Shown here in pieces: positions 12,091 to 24,300 of a stretch of DNA of 64,000 bases (position 1 is the first letter of the stretch; every line of letters begins with the position of its first letter). Both the position numbers and the translations under genes were made by a program. The stretch is from Brachionus rotundiformis (Eukaryota; Rotifera; Eurotatoria; Ploima; Brachionidae): contig JAESIW010000118.1 of the NCBI GenBank assembly GCA_016802295.1, forward strand, positions 1,778,453-1,842,452, written 5' to 3'. Below the pieces are notes generated by a model, which was not told the origin of the DNA, did no database searches, and saw only the letters and a list, made by a program, of their open reading frames with translations.

Positions 12091-12395
12091 AGATTGGATT
12101 CGGGCACGAAATTCAGCCAATTCTGTAATTTTTGACCTTCCATAATCTATGATTAATTTTTTTCTATTAGGAAGAATCCAATTTGAATACCAATCAATCA
12201 GGTAGGAAAAAAATTTTTATTAATCAATATATTGTTAAAGAAAATAAAAATCTTCTCTCATTAAAATAATTTTTCTTTTTTTTAATAGATTTGTTGAGCA
12301 GAAACATTGAGAATACTTTTGTGATTCTGTCTTGTATTTTGCTACTAATGTTAGCTTATTTAATTTGGCCAAAGAAAACAAAAATAAAAAATTAA
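12091..12395 (+). CDS. Possible small tail-anchored membrane protein (3' part)
   Basis: Three short exons, 12091-12124, 12171-12201 and 12289-12395, can be joined in frame across 46- and 87-bp introns. They encode a hydrophilic Ser/Asn stretch, then a 17-20 residue hydrophobic segment (NTFVILSCILLLMLAYLIW), then a basic tail (PKKTKIKN) and stop. This is the layout of a C-terminal membrane anchor. Phase at 12091 requires an upstream exon that I could not place, so the start is unknown. The stop lies 18 bp from the end of the convergent RING-H2 gene. The membrane tail is the best-supported part. Confidence 0.35.
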
Positions 12396-12413
12396 ATTAA
12401 AAATTAGTTTTAT

Positions 12414-13816
12414 TTATTCGCTTGAAGAGGTGACCAGATCAAGCTTACATGTGGGACATGTAGACTTTTGAGCCAGCCACGTATCTATGCATTTAACATG
12501 AAATTGGTGAAAACAGCTCAAAATTTTCACATTTTCATCAGGAAGTAAATCTTCCAAGCAAATTGAGCATTTGATATTCAAATTTAAACAGGTGTCTAGA
12601 TCCGAATTTTCGCCAGTTTCCTCTTCGGGCTTGAAATAGCTCTTGCATTTGGGTCTTTGATACTTAATTACTGGAAATCTCTGCGCCAAAGGACTACACT
12701 TTGGTCTCAATGGTGAAAATGTACACTCAGATTTAGTCACTTTATTTCTACTCATAACTTTGGCTGTCGGGCTTGTATCCTCATTTTTGCTGTCTTCAAA
12801 CAAACATTTCTGAACTGAATTTTTCATCTTTTCAGGCTGATTCTGTGCCAAATCAGTGTTACAATTCTTGCTGTCTTGGTAAACCAACTTGCATTCCTTG
12901 GGCACTAAATTCGATTCTCTAACAAACAAACTAGCTGAGTTATTTTCTTCTGTAAACAAAGAAGAACTAGCCGGATTGCTGTCTGGACCATCATTTCTCT
13001 GATCACACATTGAATTAATTCGATTCTTGTATAACAAAAGCTTGTGTTCCAAATTTTTTATTTTTTCTCTATAAAACAATTCTGTAGCGCTCAAAGTATC
13101 CTGTAGCTGTTGACCATTGTTTTCACTATTGACACAATTAAGCTGGGAACAAGAATTAACAATGTTGGAAAAATATTTGACTCTGTCGACGCGGTTAATG
13201 GCATTTGAGTCTTTGTCCAGTTCAGGTACATAATGGATTTTACGGTCTTATTTTGCAGTGTAGCATGGTTAGAGTATTTTTTGCTTAATGAGTCGAAGTC
13301 AATCGCTTGGCAATACTCTACTAGCACAAAGCCAGGTCTTAGGTGCTGCAGATTGACTTGGCAATTTTGTTTTGGATCTAGAAGAAAATCAATGTATAAA
13401 TTGATAACATCATTACGCAAATTGGTATCAATATTTTCAATGACAAATTTAGTCCGGTCAATTTTGAATGCTTGGTAAAGCTCATTTTCAAAAACGACAT
13501 CGCCAAAGGCCAGAACATCATCAAGTGCTAAAAAAATTAAATAAAAAAATAGAAAATAATTTTAATAAATAGTTTATTAACTTTGCTGATTTTTGAAAGT
13601 AATTAAAAATTGTCTCAGTACTGTGTCATAAGTTATGGAGTTTATTTCGTCACCACCAGTTCTTTTTTTGCTCTCGTACAGCAGCTCTATGTATCCACGG
13701 TGGTTTTCTGATTTGTTGGTCACAATCAGACTGTAATCTATCCAAAGATTAAGTGCCTCAGGCAAACGTATTGACTTGTTTAATTTACCTAGATTATTAT
13801 TTTTTATTATATCCAT
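12414..13816 (-). CDS. RING-H2 zinc-finger protein (probable E3 ubiquitin ligase)
   Basis: Exon 1 is 13816-13582 and exon 2 is 13527-12414, with a 54-bp intron. The C-terminus carries a complete RING-H2 finger (CSIC, then CFHQFHVKC, then CPTC, spacing C2-C-H-H-C-C2), so E2-dependent ubiquitin transfer is expected. The N-terminal ~200 residues are not recognisable. The middle is Ser/Asn-rich with a short coiled coil (EKIKNLEHKLLLYKNRI). Reading frame shifts by one base near 13238-13241, inside an AAAA run on the coding strand. Adding one A gives a continuous 449-residue protein, so this is probably a sequencing or assembly indel. Alternatives are a true allele defect or a mis-called intron; no good splice pair fits. 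Confidence 0.75.
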
Positions 13817-14569
13817 GGCTTTAAATGTTAATTAGTTTCAGCATACTTTTTTTGTTAAAAAAAAGGCAATTTAAAGTATTCAAAGAATGAAAAAATGTTT
13901 AAATTTAGTTTTAAAAAATGCATTTTGTTTATGATTAGGTAAAAATTTTATTAAAAAAAGTAGCGGGGGAGAATAAATTCTTAAGAAAATCTGATCGCTA
14001 AAATTAATTAAAACGCTTAAATGTCTGGAAGATAAAATTTTACGAAATAAAGACTCCCTTAATTTATCAAATTTATGCTAATTAAATAAATATTTTTCTT
14101 CAGTTTCTTGAAATATAATAAATTATTAAATTAAATTTTAATATTTTTATGAGTAATTAAAATTTTAAAATAAATAAATAGCTAATTTTAATTTTAGTAC
14201 AACAAAGCAAAATTTAGTTAGTGAGAGTTTGCTTTTGCAAGGTATGTACCAAAGAGCAACTAATCCAGGTGGCTTATCTTTAAGCATTTGAATTTTGTTA
14301 AATTAAAAAAAATACACAAGTTAATATATAATTTAAACTAAACAAAAAAATAATAATAATTATTTATTAATTATTAAAAATGAAATAAAACTAATAACGT
14401 AAACAATATTAAAATTAAAGTTAAAATTTCTTTTAATTAAAAACTTTTAAAAAATTGCCAAAAAATTAAGGCATATTCAAGTGCCATCAGAAACCATTTG
14501 CCTGTAGTGTCCAGGTTTTAAACAATTTCTTCATAAATTTAAATAACCTTGTAGGCAATTAGTTGACAA
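13817..14569. other. Intergenic, AT-rich
   Basis: Lies between the start of the RING-H2 gene and the 3' end of the reductase gene. I see only AT-rich DNA, with aataaa-type motifs on the minus strand that could serve the reductase transcript. Confidence 0.5.
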
Positions 14570-14704
14570 TTTTTTCTTTATAAAAATCAGTCGGGTTTTT
14601 ACTCACAACTGTTCATCTTTAGAGAACAAACTCTAGTCCATTTGTCTTGGAAAAAGATCGAACTGGACCAGAATTCACTGTTCTCGAAGAACAGTTGTGA
14701 TTTA
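14570..14704 (-). promoter_or_regulatory. Candidate SECIS region in the reductase 3' UTR
   Basis: Selenocysteine insertion at UGA needs a 3' UTR SECIS stem-loop. Just after the TAA stop (14704-14702), the RNA has a 12-bp perfect inverted repeat (arms 14700-14689 and 14614-14603). This encloses two further nested stems (GAGAACA/TGTTCTC and a 10-bp stem with two G-U pairs). A second, mutually exclusive fold starts at ATGA (14616-14613) and has a run of A 12 nt later and CTGAT at 14590-14586. That spacing is close to the SECIS core (AUGA, AA, GA). Which fold is functional is not settled. Confidence 0.55.
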
Positions 14705-17693
14705 ACCTCAGCATCCAGATCCGCCGACAGATTCACCACTTCGTTTAGTTATTTTCAAAGTAGTAAATGTCTCTGAAGTGGTCGGATGTATTCCCACAGT
14801 CATGTCAAAGTCTTTCTTAGTTGCTCTAAGTTTGAACGCGACTGCATAGCCTTGGGTCATTTCTCCGGCATTTGGACCGGCTACATGAAGCCCAATCACT
14901 CTCATATTATCACTTTTGTTACAAATGAGCTTTGCATAACAAACATCATGGGGTTTATGAGCAATTGTCCATTCAAGTGGCCAAAAATTGGTATGATACA
15001 CCTCAATATTGTCTTCACCGAAAGAAGAAATGGCCTCTTCTTCTGAGTATCCAATTGAGCCATATTCAATTGGAGTAAAAACTGTGGTCGGAACAGCGTA
15101 GTAGTCCATTTTCACGTCACTTTTGCCATAAATTCTGTCTGCTAACAGTTGACCAGCCTTTATAGCCACTGGCGTGAGTTCCAAAACACGTCCATTCGCA
15201 GAACTTTCGTCCACAACATCACCAATAGCGTATATGTTATCAACACTTGTCTGTTCAAAATTGGTAAGAATTTTTTTGTTTTTAGGATTTATCTTGACAC
15301 CAATTTTGTCCAAATTTAAATCAGCTGTGCACACTTCTCGGCCTACAGCCAGCAAAACTGTGTTGTACACCTCTTCTAAAATGTCTCCATTCTCATTTTT
15401 GTATTTGACTAAGAGTTCGCCAGGTTGGCCTTCTTTGATTCGAGTTATTTCGGTCGGGACTGAGCCGCGGATGAACTTAATTCCGTGATTTTCCATATAG
15501 TCACCAATTATTCCAGCCATCTGCTGGTCAAAGCCTCGCAAAAGGATTGAGCGCACCATTACAGTCACATCGTTGCCAATGCCTTTCAGAAAGCCAGCGC
15601 ACTCAAGACTCACATAAGAAGCTCCAACGCACAGTGTTTTACCTGGATTGTATGGCAACGAAAACAAGTCATCACTTAAAAATAATTTATAATAAAAGAT
15701 AATTTTTTTTAATTTATATTTTGAAATTTTTAAAAATAGTTTAAAATACAATTTTAATTAATCAATTTTATTGTCACATGTAACGAACACGAGGTTTTCT
15801 TATCTAACATTATTTTTAACATTTATATTTAACATTATTTTAAGTTTATCTTATCTATTAACTATTTATTTAACCTATTATATCTAAATAGGGGTAAAAA
15901 CTTGATCGATTTAAACGCCTACCTTGATATACTGTATTCAGCAGCGCCTTTGATATCTGACGGATATTTGGGCCGTCCACCGACAGCAATCACAATATTT
16001 CTTGCTGTCACCTCTTTGGTTTTGCCATTTTTATACGATAACTTTTAAAAAATATATTAATTTTTTTCTTTAATTAATTTTTTAATTTAATTATTTTTAA
16101 TTAAAAATTAAAAAAATAATAGAGAAAATAAAAAGCTTAAACTAATACTTTAAGTTTGTGTTGGTCAACAAACTCACCAAACGCATTTATATACTCGACT
16201 TTTTTGTCTCTTAATTGCACACGATAATTAAAGTTCAATGAACCAATGTAATTTTGGATATTCTCTTTCATTACATCCCAATTATGTTGAACTAATTTAA
16301 TAAAATTATTATTTTTTATTAAATAATTATTAAATATTTAATAATTACTATTTTCTGGAGTCTGCCATCCATAGTCTCTGGATTCGTTGATACTTTCGCC
16401 CAAAAGTGCGCTTTGGTGCATCAACTTTTTGGGTATACAGCCCACATTGACACAAGTGCCACCCAGCCCCCATGTAGTGCCCTGAGGACTCGGCTTGACA
16501 AAGTCGAGCACGGCAACTTTGGCACCTGCAGCTGCAGCAGCTTTGGAACAAGCGAGACCACCTGAGCCACCTCCGATCACAACCATGTCATAGTCGTATT
16601 GAGTATCATCTTCAATCTTTTCCTCATTTAACAATTTGGCCAAACGACCATCTGTTTGCGCTTTGGTTACAGTGTCATATCCGCCCAAGTGTTTTCCTTT
16701 CACGTACACATTTGGCACTGTCTTCTGTCCAGTTCTGTCATACAAATAGTCTCTGATCGCTGGTCCATCTTCAATTCTGTCAAGTTCAACAGACACATAG
16801 CTTTCATTCATGGATTTGAACAGATCTTTTATTTTGACACAGATTGGACATGTTGACTTTGAGAATATGACCACACGGTTTGTCTTGATCAGATCATTGG
16901 CAAAATGATCGATCTGTTCACCAGGCTTTGGCTTGGTATAAGTTGATGAATCGCCGTTCTTCGAACCTTTTCGGGACATGTAAAATTTCTATTTTTGCCA
17001 AATAGTCCAAATTACTTTCAAGCATGGGAGTCAATCGGCCTTGGTTGTGTAACTTGGTAGTGGAGTCATAGCCACCAATGTGATTATTCTTAATAAACAC
17101 ATTGGGAACTGTAGTTTGGTTGGTTTTTTCAATTAAATAATCTTTAATCTCATTGCCATTAGCTTTTTGGCACAAATTAGATTAATTTTAAAATTAAATT
17201 AAGATAAAGACATACGCAACTGGTCAAGTTCGATGACTACGAAGTCTTGTTCCAATCCTTTGAACAATGCTTTTATCTTAAGACACCATGGACAAGTAGT
17301 CTTGGAAAATATGACAATATTGTTGTCCGAGATGAGACCCTCGACATAATCTTTTACCGATTGATTAATCGGCGGCATTGTGCTACTCAAACGCTTACCA
17401 ATTGAATAAAATGGTTCTTTATATAACTCTAAATTGGTTGCTTAAAAATTAAACAAAAGATAAAATAAAGTTTTTTTTATTGTTTTAAATACATTTATTT
17501 AAGTTATTCTAGAAAATGTGTTATTTGGAAAATTTTTAAATTTACTTTTAACTACTAGAGTGCTTAAGAATTTGGTATTAATGGTAAAGCATATAGGCCT
17601 ATTAATTGAAGCGTTGGTTCGCAATATAAAGTTTCTCTTAAGCAAAAGATGAGATTGTGGTTGTCTAATAAGTTTAGTCACGAATAGTCTCAT
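14702..17693 (-). CDS. TXNRD3: Thioredoxin glutathione reductase, selenoprotein with two glutaredoxin domains
   Basis: NADPH/FAD enzyme reducing thioredoxin and glutathione. Exons: 17693-17546, 17440-17216, 17162-17016, 16966-16349, 16291-16149, 16041-15923, 15674-14702, all in phase, giving about 790 aa. Residues 1-70 are an Arg/Lys/Ser-rich, acid-poor mitochondrial-type leader. Glutaredoxin 1 has CPWC near residue 99. Glutaredoxin 2 has CPIC near 213. The thioredoxin reductase part has the FAD motif GGGSGG, the disulfide CVNVGC and the dimer domain (GIHPTTSETFTTL). The end is Gly-Cys-UGA-Gly-TAA (UGA at 14710-14708), so selenocysteine is read through. An ATG at 16979 could start a shorter single-glutaredoxin form if the 49-bp intron 17015-16967 is retained. 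The gene symbol marks the family only. The reductase is certain; the tandem glutaredoxin join is inferred from splice phase. Confidence 0.85.
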
Positions 17694-17727
17694 GATTACT
17701 GTACATTCTTTCAAAGCAAGTATCTGT

Positions 17728-18683
17728 CTAAAAATTAAATAATATGTAGTGAGAGAGAATATGTGTTTTATAATCAAACTAAAAATATGCTTATTTATAA
17801 AAAATAATTTATAAACTTTGGTACATTTTCTCTCATTTAGTTCACAACGCTTCAACTAAATGTGCAAAATTAAGTTAAATTAGCCCAATTTGAAAATGAG
17901 TCTAGTTTGGACCGAGATCACTTGGTTTTGGCAAAATATTTGGTTAAATTTAAATATTCAAATAAAGGTATAATGGAATTTAGAGAATATTTATACTGTC
18001 ATGTTTCTATTATAATAGAATCTTAAGCATAATTTAAAAAAAAAAATTTTGCTGATTCATGGTTAGTAAAGCGCAATATGTTCACCAAGTAATTTCCTAA
18101 TAAGTGCGCTGCTTCCAGCTATTCGAACCAATACCAGAAAGATATAAGCTTAAATTGAATAATTCCTGCCAACAAATGAATGGATGTACATACTTAACAA
18201 AAAATTTCAATGAAATTTAAAAATTATCTAAAAACTTAATTATGATAAAATTTGAAAAAAAAGCCTAATTTATATTAAATGATCTAGTAATTTTTAAATC
18301 TAATTTATATTATTTCTTTTTGATAATTATTTTATATAAAAAAATTACAGCTATTTTAATACTAGAATTTTCTATGTAATTTTTTTTAAGCAACTAAAAT
18401 TTTCCGGATATGTTAAAAGCTTTGTTTATATGAATAGGTGTTTAATTAGGCAACTAATGGATCTAAATTTTTAAAAATTATTTTTTAGCTAAAATCAATA
18501 AATAAAAAAGCTGACCAGACAAATAAAAAAATAGAATAACTTGCACTTATTCTATGAAAAGTTAGAAAAAATTTAAATAAAATTATATAAATAAATTTAT
18601 TTAAAAAAAAGGACTAAATAAATTTTTATAATAATTCTATAATAAGGTAAATATAAAAAAATAAATGAAGTAGACGAGGCATT
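17728..18683. other. Intergenic between reductase 5' end and channel 3' end
   Basis: The minus-strand acceptor at 17729-17728 (tttttag) implies that a 5' noncoding exon of the reductase lies here, but I could not place it. The rest is AT-rich without ORFs of note. Confidence 0.4.
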
Positions 18684-21384
18684 TCAGGCGGTGATAAACA
18701 ACGAAGGGTCATTAGTAGCTGGTTGAGACATAAGTCGAGTCGTCCTAGATAAATTTTGATTCGAATTGGACGCCTTGGCAACCGATTTGGTCATGCTTTG
18801 TTCTCTTTTTACGCTTTTTTTCAATATTTCATAATCGTTCTGTTCATCCATGGTCAAAGTCTCTTCTTGCTTTTTGGCCAATTTTTCTCTCTTCTTGGCC
18901 TGTTTGGCCGCTTCTTTAAGACCCTCAGATTGGAATTTTTTTATACTCTTTGACATCTTGAGGAACCAAACTAAATAGAATAAATTGTAAACAAAACAAA
19001 ACGAGATCGAACCAAGAAGGACATAGTGGTCAATATCTTCTCTTTGTCTTCCATCATTAGTGATTATGTTTGAGCCTATAATGGAATGCCAAACACAAAA
19101 TAGAACCAAATAGAGCAAACTACCAATGGCGTATTTATCCAGAGATGTCAGATAGGGGACTGATGGCAAGCGTTGTGTAATAACCCAGCGAAAATTAACT
19201 GATGTAAGTAGAAGTAAACCGGTTACTTGGCATCTAAATTGCGGTTTATCTGAGTCGAAAGCGAACGGAACAAAGCCGAGCATAGTTATCAAGAATATTA
19301 ACATATAGGCGCTAATTTTAAAATTAAAATTTAATAATTTTTAATTATTAATGGTTGTCAAGTTCTGGCAAAAATTCAGAAAATTTTTTTTAATTTTTAA
19401 ACACAAAATTAAAATTGTAACAGATCTTTTGCCAAATTAAAACAAAAAATAACAAATATTTTATTCTTATTAGAGATAATTATTTTTTGTATCTTAACAA
19501 CTCAAGTCTTTTTCTAAAATTACTTGTATAGATAATAGCCAGGTTTTCTGGCTATAAAACAGCTCACTGTAAACCCAGTTCTCTCATATTTGCGCCATGG
19601 ATCAAATATAAAGCGCTCTGTTGTTTTAACGTGGCTGAATAGGTCCCATTCTTGCTGGTCCAAAAAATCCTCTGTGTTAATGCTACATCCGTCTTTGAGG
19701 TTTTCGACAAACTCGATTTCGTTCGACTTGCGCTTGCTGGTGAGAGTTATGGACAATTCCTGAGTGTCCATTGGAAAGTCGTACAGTTCCAGACGCTCGT
19801 AGAAAATACCGCGTATTTTCCGCATTTCGCTCACCCGAACTGTCAAGTTATTGAACAATTCCTTGAATTCACCATTCTTGGGCCTATAGGACGGGTCGTC
19901 AAGCAGGTTCGAGCCGTCCTTTTCCACAATTTCAAGGCGATGCCGAATCTCTTCCTTCAAGTCACCGATCGCGTTTTCGATATACAGCTGAGGTGACCAG
20001 AATATATTTGGATCATATTCGAGCAGGTTTATATTATTTATTATGTTTTTTAAATTAACCAAATTACTATTACATAGACTTATTTTATCGGCTTGGTCAA
20101 CCAAATACTCCAGCGTATTGTGAGCATTTACTTTGGTAAAAAATAAATTAACATTTTGGTTAAATATTTTATTTAGTTAAAAGTTAAAGTAAATGTTAAT
20201 AAAAATAAACACAATTATTTTTTTTTTTTTTTCATTTTGTTTATTTATTTATTCTAAATTATTGTTTTACTTACCAAGCTTAGAAAGATACGGATCGAAT
20301 AGCTTTTTCAAGTCTTTCATTGAGATTCTTGTGGGAAGATAAATGACGTTAAGAAAGCTTATCTTAAACCAAGCGGGGAATTAATTCAGTTTAATTTAAA
20401 AAATAATTAAACAAATATATATTTAATAAGTTAAAAAAATTGACTTGAATATAAAATCATAGAGATTATTGTCCTTTTTGTATTAAATAAAAAAGAATAA
20501 TTTATCATTTAGATCAAATATTTCTATTGGTTTTGTGAATGAGAAATAAATTTTTTATTAAAATTTGCCACTAACTTTATAAGAATATGTTTTACATTGT
20601 TTAAATTAGAAAATCAATTCAACTAGTTTAATTAAAATTTTCTATATTTAATTTTAAAATTTAGCCTGAATTTATTTTATCTAAAAAAAATTTAACTTTT
20701 AATAAAATAATTATATATTAAATTAATAATTTGCTCTGATTTGATCACAAAAAGAACACCACGGCCCTAGCGTCAATGCTCAAAATTACCTAATGGTCAG
20801 AAATGGTGTTAGAAGCGTCAACCATGCTTTATTTAACACTCATAAACCAAATTTAAAACAAAATTACTATTTTTTGCCATATTCGGATCGGCAAGAATCT
20901 TAAATAGGACATCATCTTCCCAAGAACATTCAATGAAAGCTTCAGCATCAAATCGCTCATTTCTGGTGTCAACTTGTCCAACTTTTAGAAACACTAGTCT
21001 ACTTTTGATCTTGGTTCGCTTGGTCACATTTGGACCAGTTGTTTCTTCTTTTAATTGGTCATTTTTACCACCAGAATCAAGTGGAAGGCTTGCATTACGG
21101 CTCAGACTAGGTGTATTTTTTAATTTGGTTGGCACGGACGTCTCACTCACAGTTATTATGCTTGGCCTATTTGGCGACTTATTTTGCATTTTTACCAAAT
21201 TTCTACTTGGTTTGTTTAATTCGTTGAGTTTAATAAATTCGACCAGAGCGGTCGATTGTATTTTTAAATTTTCACCAAATGTAAAACTGCTCTGAGGGTT
21301 TGAATTGGTCGAATGACAGTAGTCGTGCACAGTGGATGAGTTAGAATCGGCTAGAATGGACGTGGTAAGCGCTACATCTTCCAT
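18684..21384 (-). CDS. Pentameric ligand-gated ion channel lacking the Cys-loop
   Basis: Exons 21384-20848, 20362-20275, 20130-19524 and 19311-18684 join in frame (about 619 aa). The extracellular domain has YDPNIFWSPQLYIEN and the DFPMDTQ motif that ends the Cys-loop in classical receptors, but the paired cysteines are missing. It is followed by FDPWRKYERTGFTVSCFIAR and KPGYYLYN at the membrane entry. TM1 to TM3 follow (MLIFLITMLGFVPF; TGLLLLTSVNFRWVI; YAIGSLLYLVLFCVW), then TM4 (LLGSISFCFVYNLFYLVWFL). After TM4 lies an unusual Lys-rich, coiled cytosolic tail of about 100 residues. The N-terminal ~115 residues are Ser/Asn-rich and have no signal peptide. Ligand and ion selectivity cannot be told. 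The first donor (GTTTATG) is the least certain junction. Confidence 0.8.
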
Positions 21385-24300
21385 TTTTCAATTTAAAACG
21401 TATTAAAAATAATATTAAGATAATTAGTTTGTGGTTAGTTGTACGGCTACTCAAAATGCTCAAAAAACATTTAGTATTAAGGTGAAAATCTAAAATTAAA
21501 ATTTTGTGACCGTGTTAGGCAGAGTGTTAGCAAATACAGTCAAAAATTAATCAGCATGTCTTTACCTTTTAATTAAAATGACTTGATCCATTTATTGGCA
21601 AAAAAAAATTAATGGTATAATCTAAAATGAATATATTAACTTTTTTTTAAAAATAGATTGTTTTATTAATAGGTTAAATTTGTTAATGTAATTATTTTTA
21701 AAGTAAAAGCAATAATTTATTGTAATTAATCATTTATCTGAAGTAAAAATTTTTTAACTTCTCTAAGTCAATAAATTTTGCTTGGTAATTTATTTCCGCT
21801 ACCAAATCAAACGATTTCTTGCTAACCGAATAATAAATTAAGAATGTAATTTTATCTATTCTGCTTCAAAATTAAACAAATTTACCATGGAAATGGTTGT
21901 TTTCAAGTCCACTTGCCAATCCTTAATGTACGTGACAAAACTAACTTAACAATTTTAAGCTTGAACTTTAGATTTCTAGAAATTAATATTCTATTTAATT
22001 AAATTAAAAGAAATACATTTGTGACAATTGTTACCATTTTAAATTTTTTTAAAAAATTCTTAATATTTGAAATAAATTATAAATGATTATCTAAATTTAA
22101 ATCAATCAATTTCACATAGTGTTGTAAAAAGTGAATATGAGCCATTTGAGTTTTGTGTTAAAGCCTGGAAGTGGCTCGGAAAAGACTGATGGTGGTGTTA
22201 AACTGATTTCTTAGCTTTTCTTAATTGCATGCTTACAAATGATTAACATATCCCTGTTCTAGTTTCTTAGAATATCTGTTAAAACAATTATATATAGACA
22301 GATTATATATGTGTGCGTGTTTATTATCTTTTTAAAAAAAATAATTAAATAAAAAAAATTTTCCAAATTGAAATAAGTTGTAATTATTTGTTAGTTGCTG
22401 AGAACATTAATCTTTACGGCATCAAATGATTATGAGCCGAAGCCAATCGTAATTTGAGATTTCGTTTGGCAAAATATAAGTGTTGAGATCTTGGGTTAAT
22501 ACAGATAATTAATTCACATTCGCAAATGCACTACAACTCTCGTTCCTGGATATGCAAAAATGCCTCAACTATTCAGATAAGTTTACCAATGTAAAAAGCT
22601 AAATTTTGTATCATGACGAATATTTACCATAAACCCCCGCCAATGCGTCATACCACTGACTCAATTAGGCTAAGTAACGCTGGATGAAATTTAAAAATTA
22701 TTTTAAATTTTCTTTACTTAAGGATAAATATTTTTTATATAAACAAATTGAGATCAGAAAAGATAAGAAATTATCTAGCTATTAGAACTTATTATGAAAA
22801 GTTTTAACTTATGCTTGCAGCAGGCTGCCTTGAGAAGCTCTAGCAGTTTTTTTTCTCTCTTGCTTGGAATAATTTCAGCTTTAAGCGCTGAACATTTCCT
22901 CTCAGACTGATAGCTTTTGAACCTCGAGTCACCTACATACCTTATCGGAGACAATCGCTATCTTTATTTGTTAATAAATATCTAAAATAAACTAATAGGC
23001 TATTTTAAACTAATATCTTGAAATTTGGAACCGGCACTGGCACATGGAATCAAACAAAAATATTAACAAAAGCTTTATTTTTGGGAAATAGAAACAAAAA
23101 GGGTTTAAATTCTTTATTTATATTTATTTCGTAATATTTGCTTACTTTCAGATTTCGAAATGTTTATAAAGATTGTGTAAATATATATATATTAAAAGTT
23201 GCACTCATCTGTGGTGAAAAGATGATTGGATAAGTTGAGAATTGAATTTAATTAAAATTATTTTTGATGAAGTGTATGTATAGTGTTTCTTTGCCAATTT
23301 GGTACAACTAACATCAGCACTATTCAGTATAAAATCATTACTGAGTTTTTTAATCTAATGAGATTATCATTCCGACAAAGAAAAAATCTTTTTTTTTAAA
23401 TTTTCAATTTACGCAAATAAAGCAATGATGATAATTGATATCTATTTTAAGGCAAAAATATCATGTTTCACTTGAAAGATTTAAAATTAAAATAAAAAAT
23501 TAACAACATAAAAAAACTATATTAATTAATAAAATTTTAATTATGAATTGTATTATATGATAACTGTGATTTTTTATTAAAGGTTAATTAAAAAATACTT
23601 GTTGATTTAAATGCTTTCTTTTTTTATTCAAAACATGGCATTTATCTAATGCATTTAATTATTTTTTTAAGGTAATTGATTTTGGTTTTTCCAAAGCATG
23701 GTGTAAATTATTTCTAAAAGTATTTAAAATTCTACTTAAATGACTTATGACATTAATTACTTTTTAATTTGTTTAAATGTTTTTATATTTTCTTTCGATC
23801 AGGAAGAAAAAGCCTTTAATCAAAAAATCTTGATAGATTACAATTTAAATTAACTTTTCTACTTCTCTTCGATGTCGCTTTTTTTACGACCACCTAGTTT
23901 AAAGTTTATTATGATTCAAATAAAATATTTAATTATTAAAATAAAAATCATCAAGAAAAATTTTAACAAATTGGCTGCAAAATTGGTCTTGGAAAGAACT
24001 TAACTTTTTAACCTACAAGTTAATACTTTATCTGCAAAAAGGAAAGACACTTGGTTTGTGGCCCTGATGTGACAATCTTCAGTTATAGAGAGAGCAGCCT
24101 CAGAGATGCATTAATGGTGATCAGAATTTATCTAGATTTTGTTTTTCTCTTTGATCAAATAAATTTTAATTTAAAAAATTTTAGATTAGAATTAGATTTT
24201 TTTCTCTATTATTTCTTTAAAAAAATTAATAACATGAATCAATTTCTAAATAATTGTTATGGTTTAATTTAAAGACTTTCTTTTAAAAATGCCATGCTTG

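Noticed and set aside
16338..16979. Separate thioredoxin reductase gene starting at ATG 16979
   Set aside because: Possible as an alternative isoform, but the upstream glutaredoxin exon joins in phase, so a separate gene is not required.
17499..17855. Stand-alone small mitochondrial protein gene on the minus strand
   Set aside because: Its basic leader joins in phase to the reductase exon at 17440, and the frame after the donor at 17545 is AT-rich and uninformative, so it is better read as the reductase's first coding exon.
24051..24272. 73-codon ORF taken as a gene
   Set aside because: Only the first ~20 codons look protein-like; the remainder is AT-rich filler. Kept only as an orphan-exon observation.
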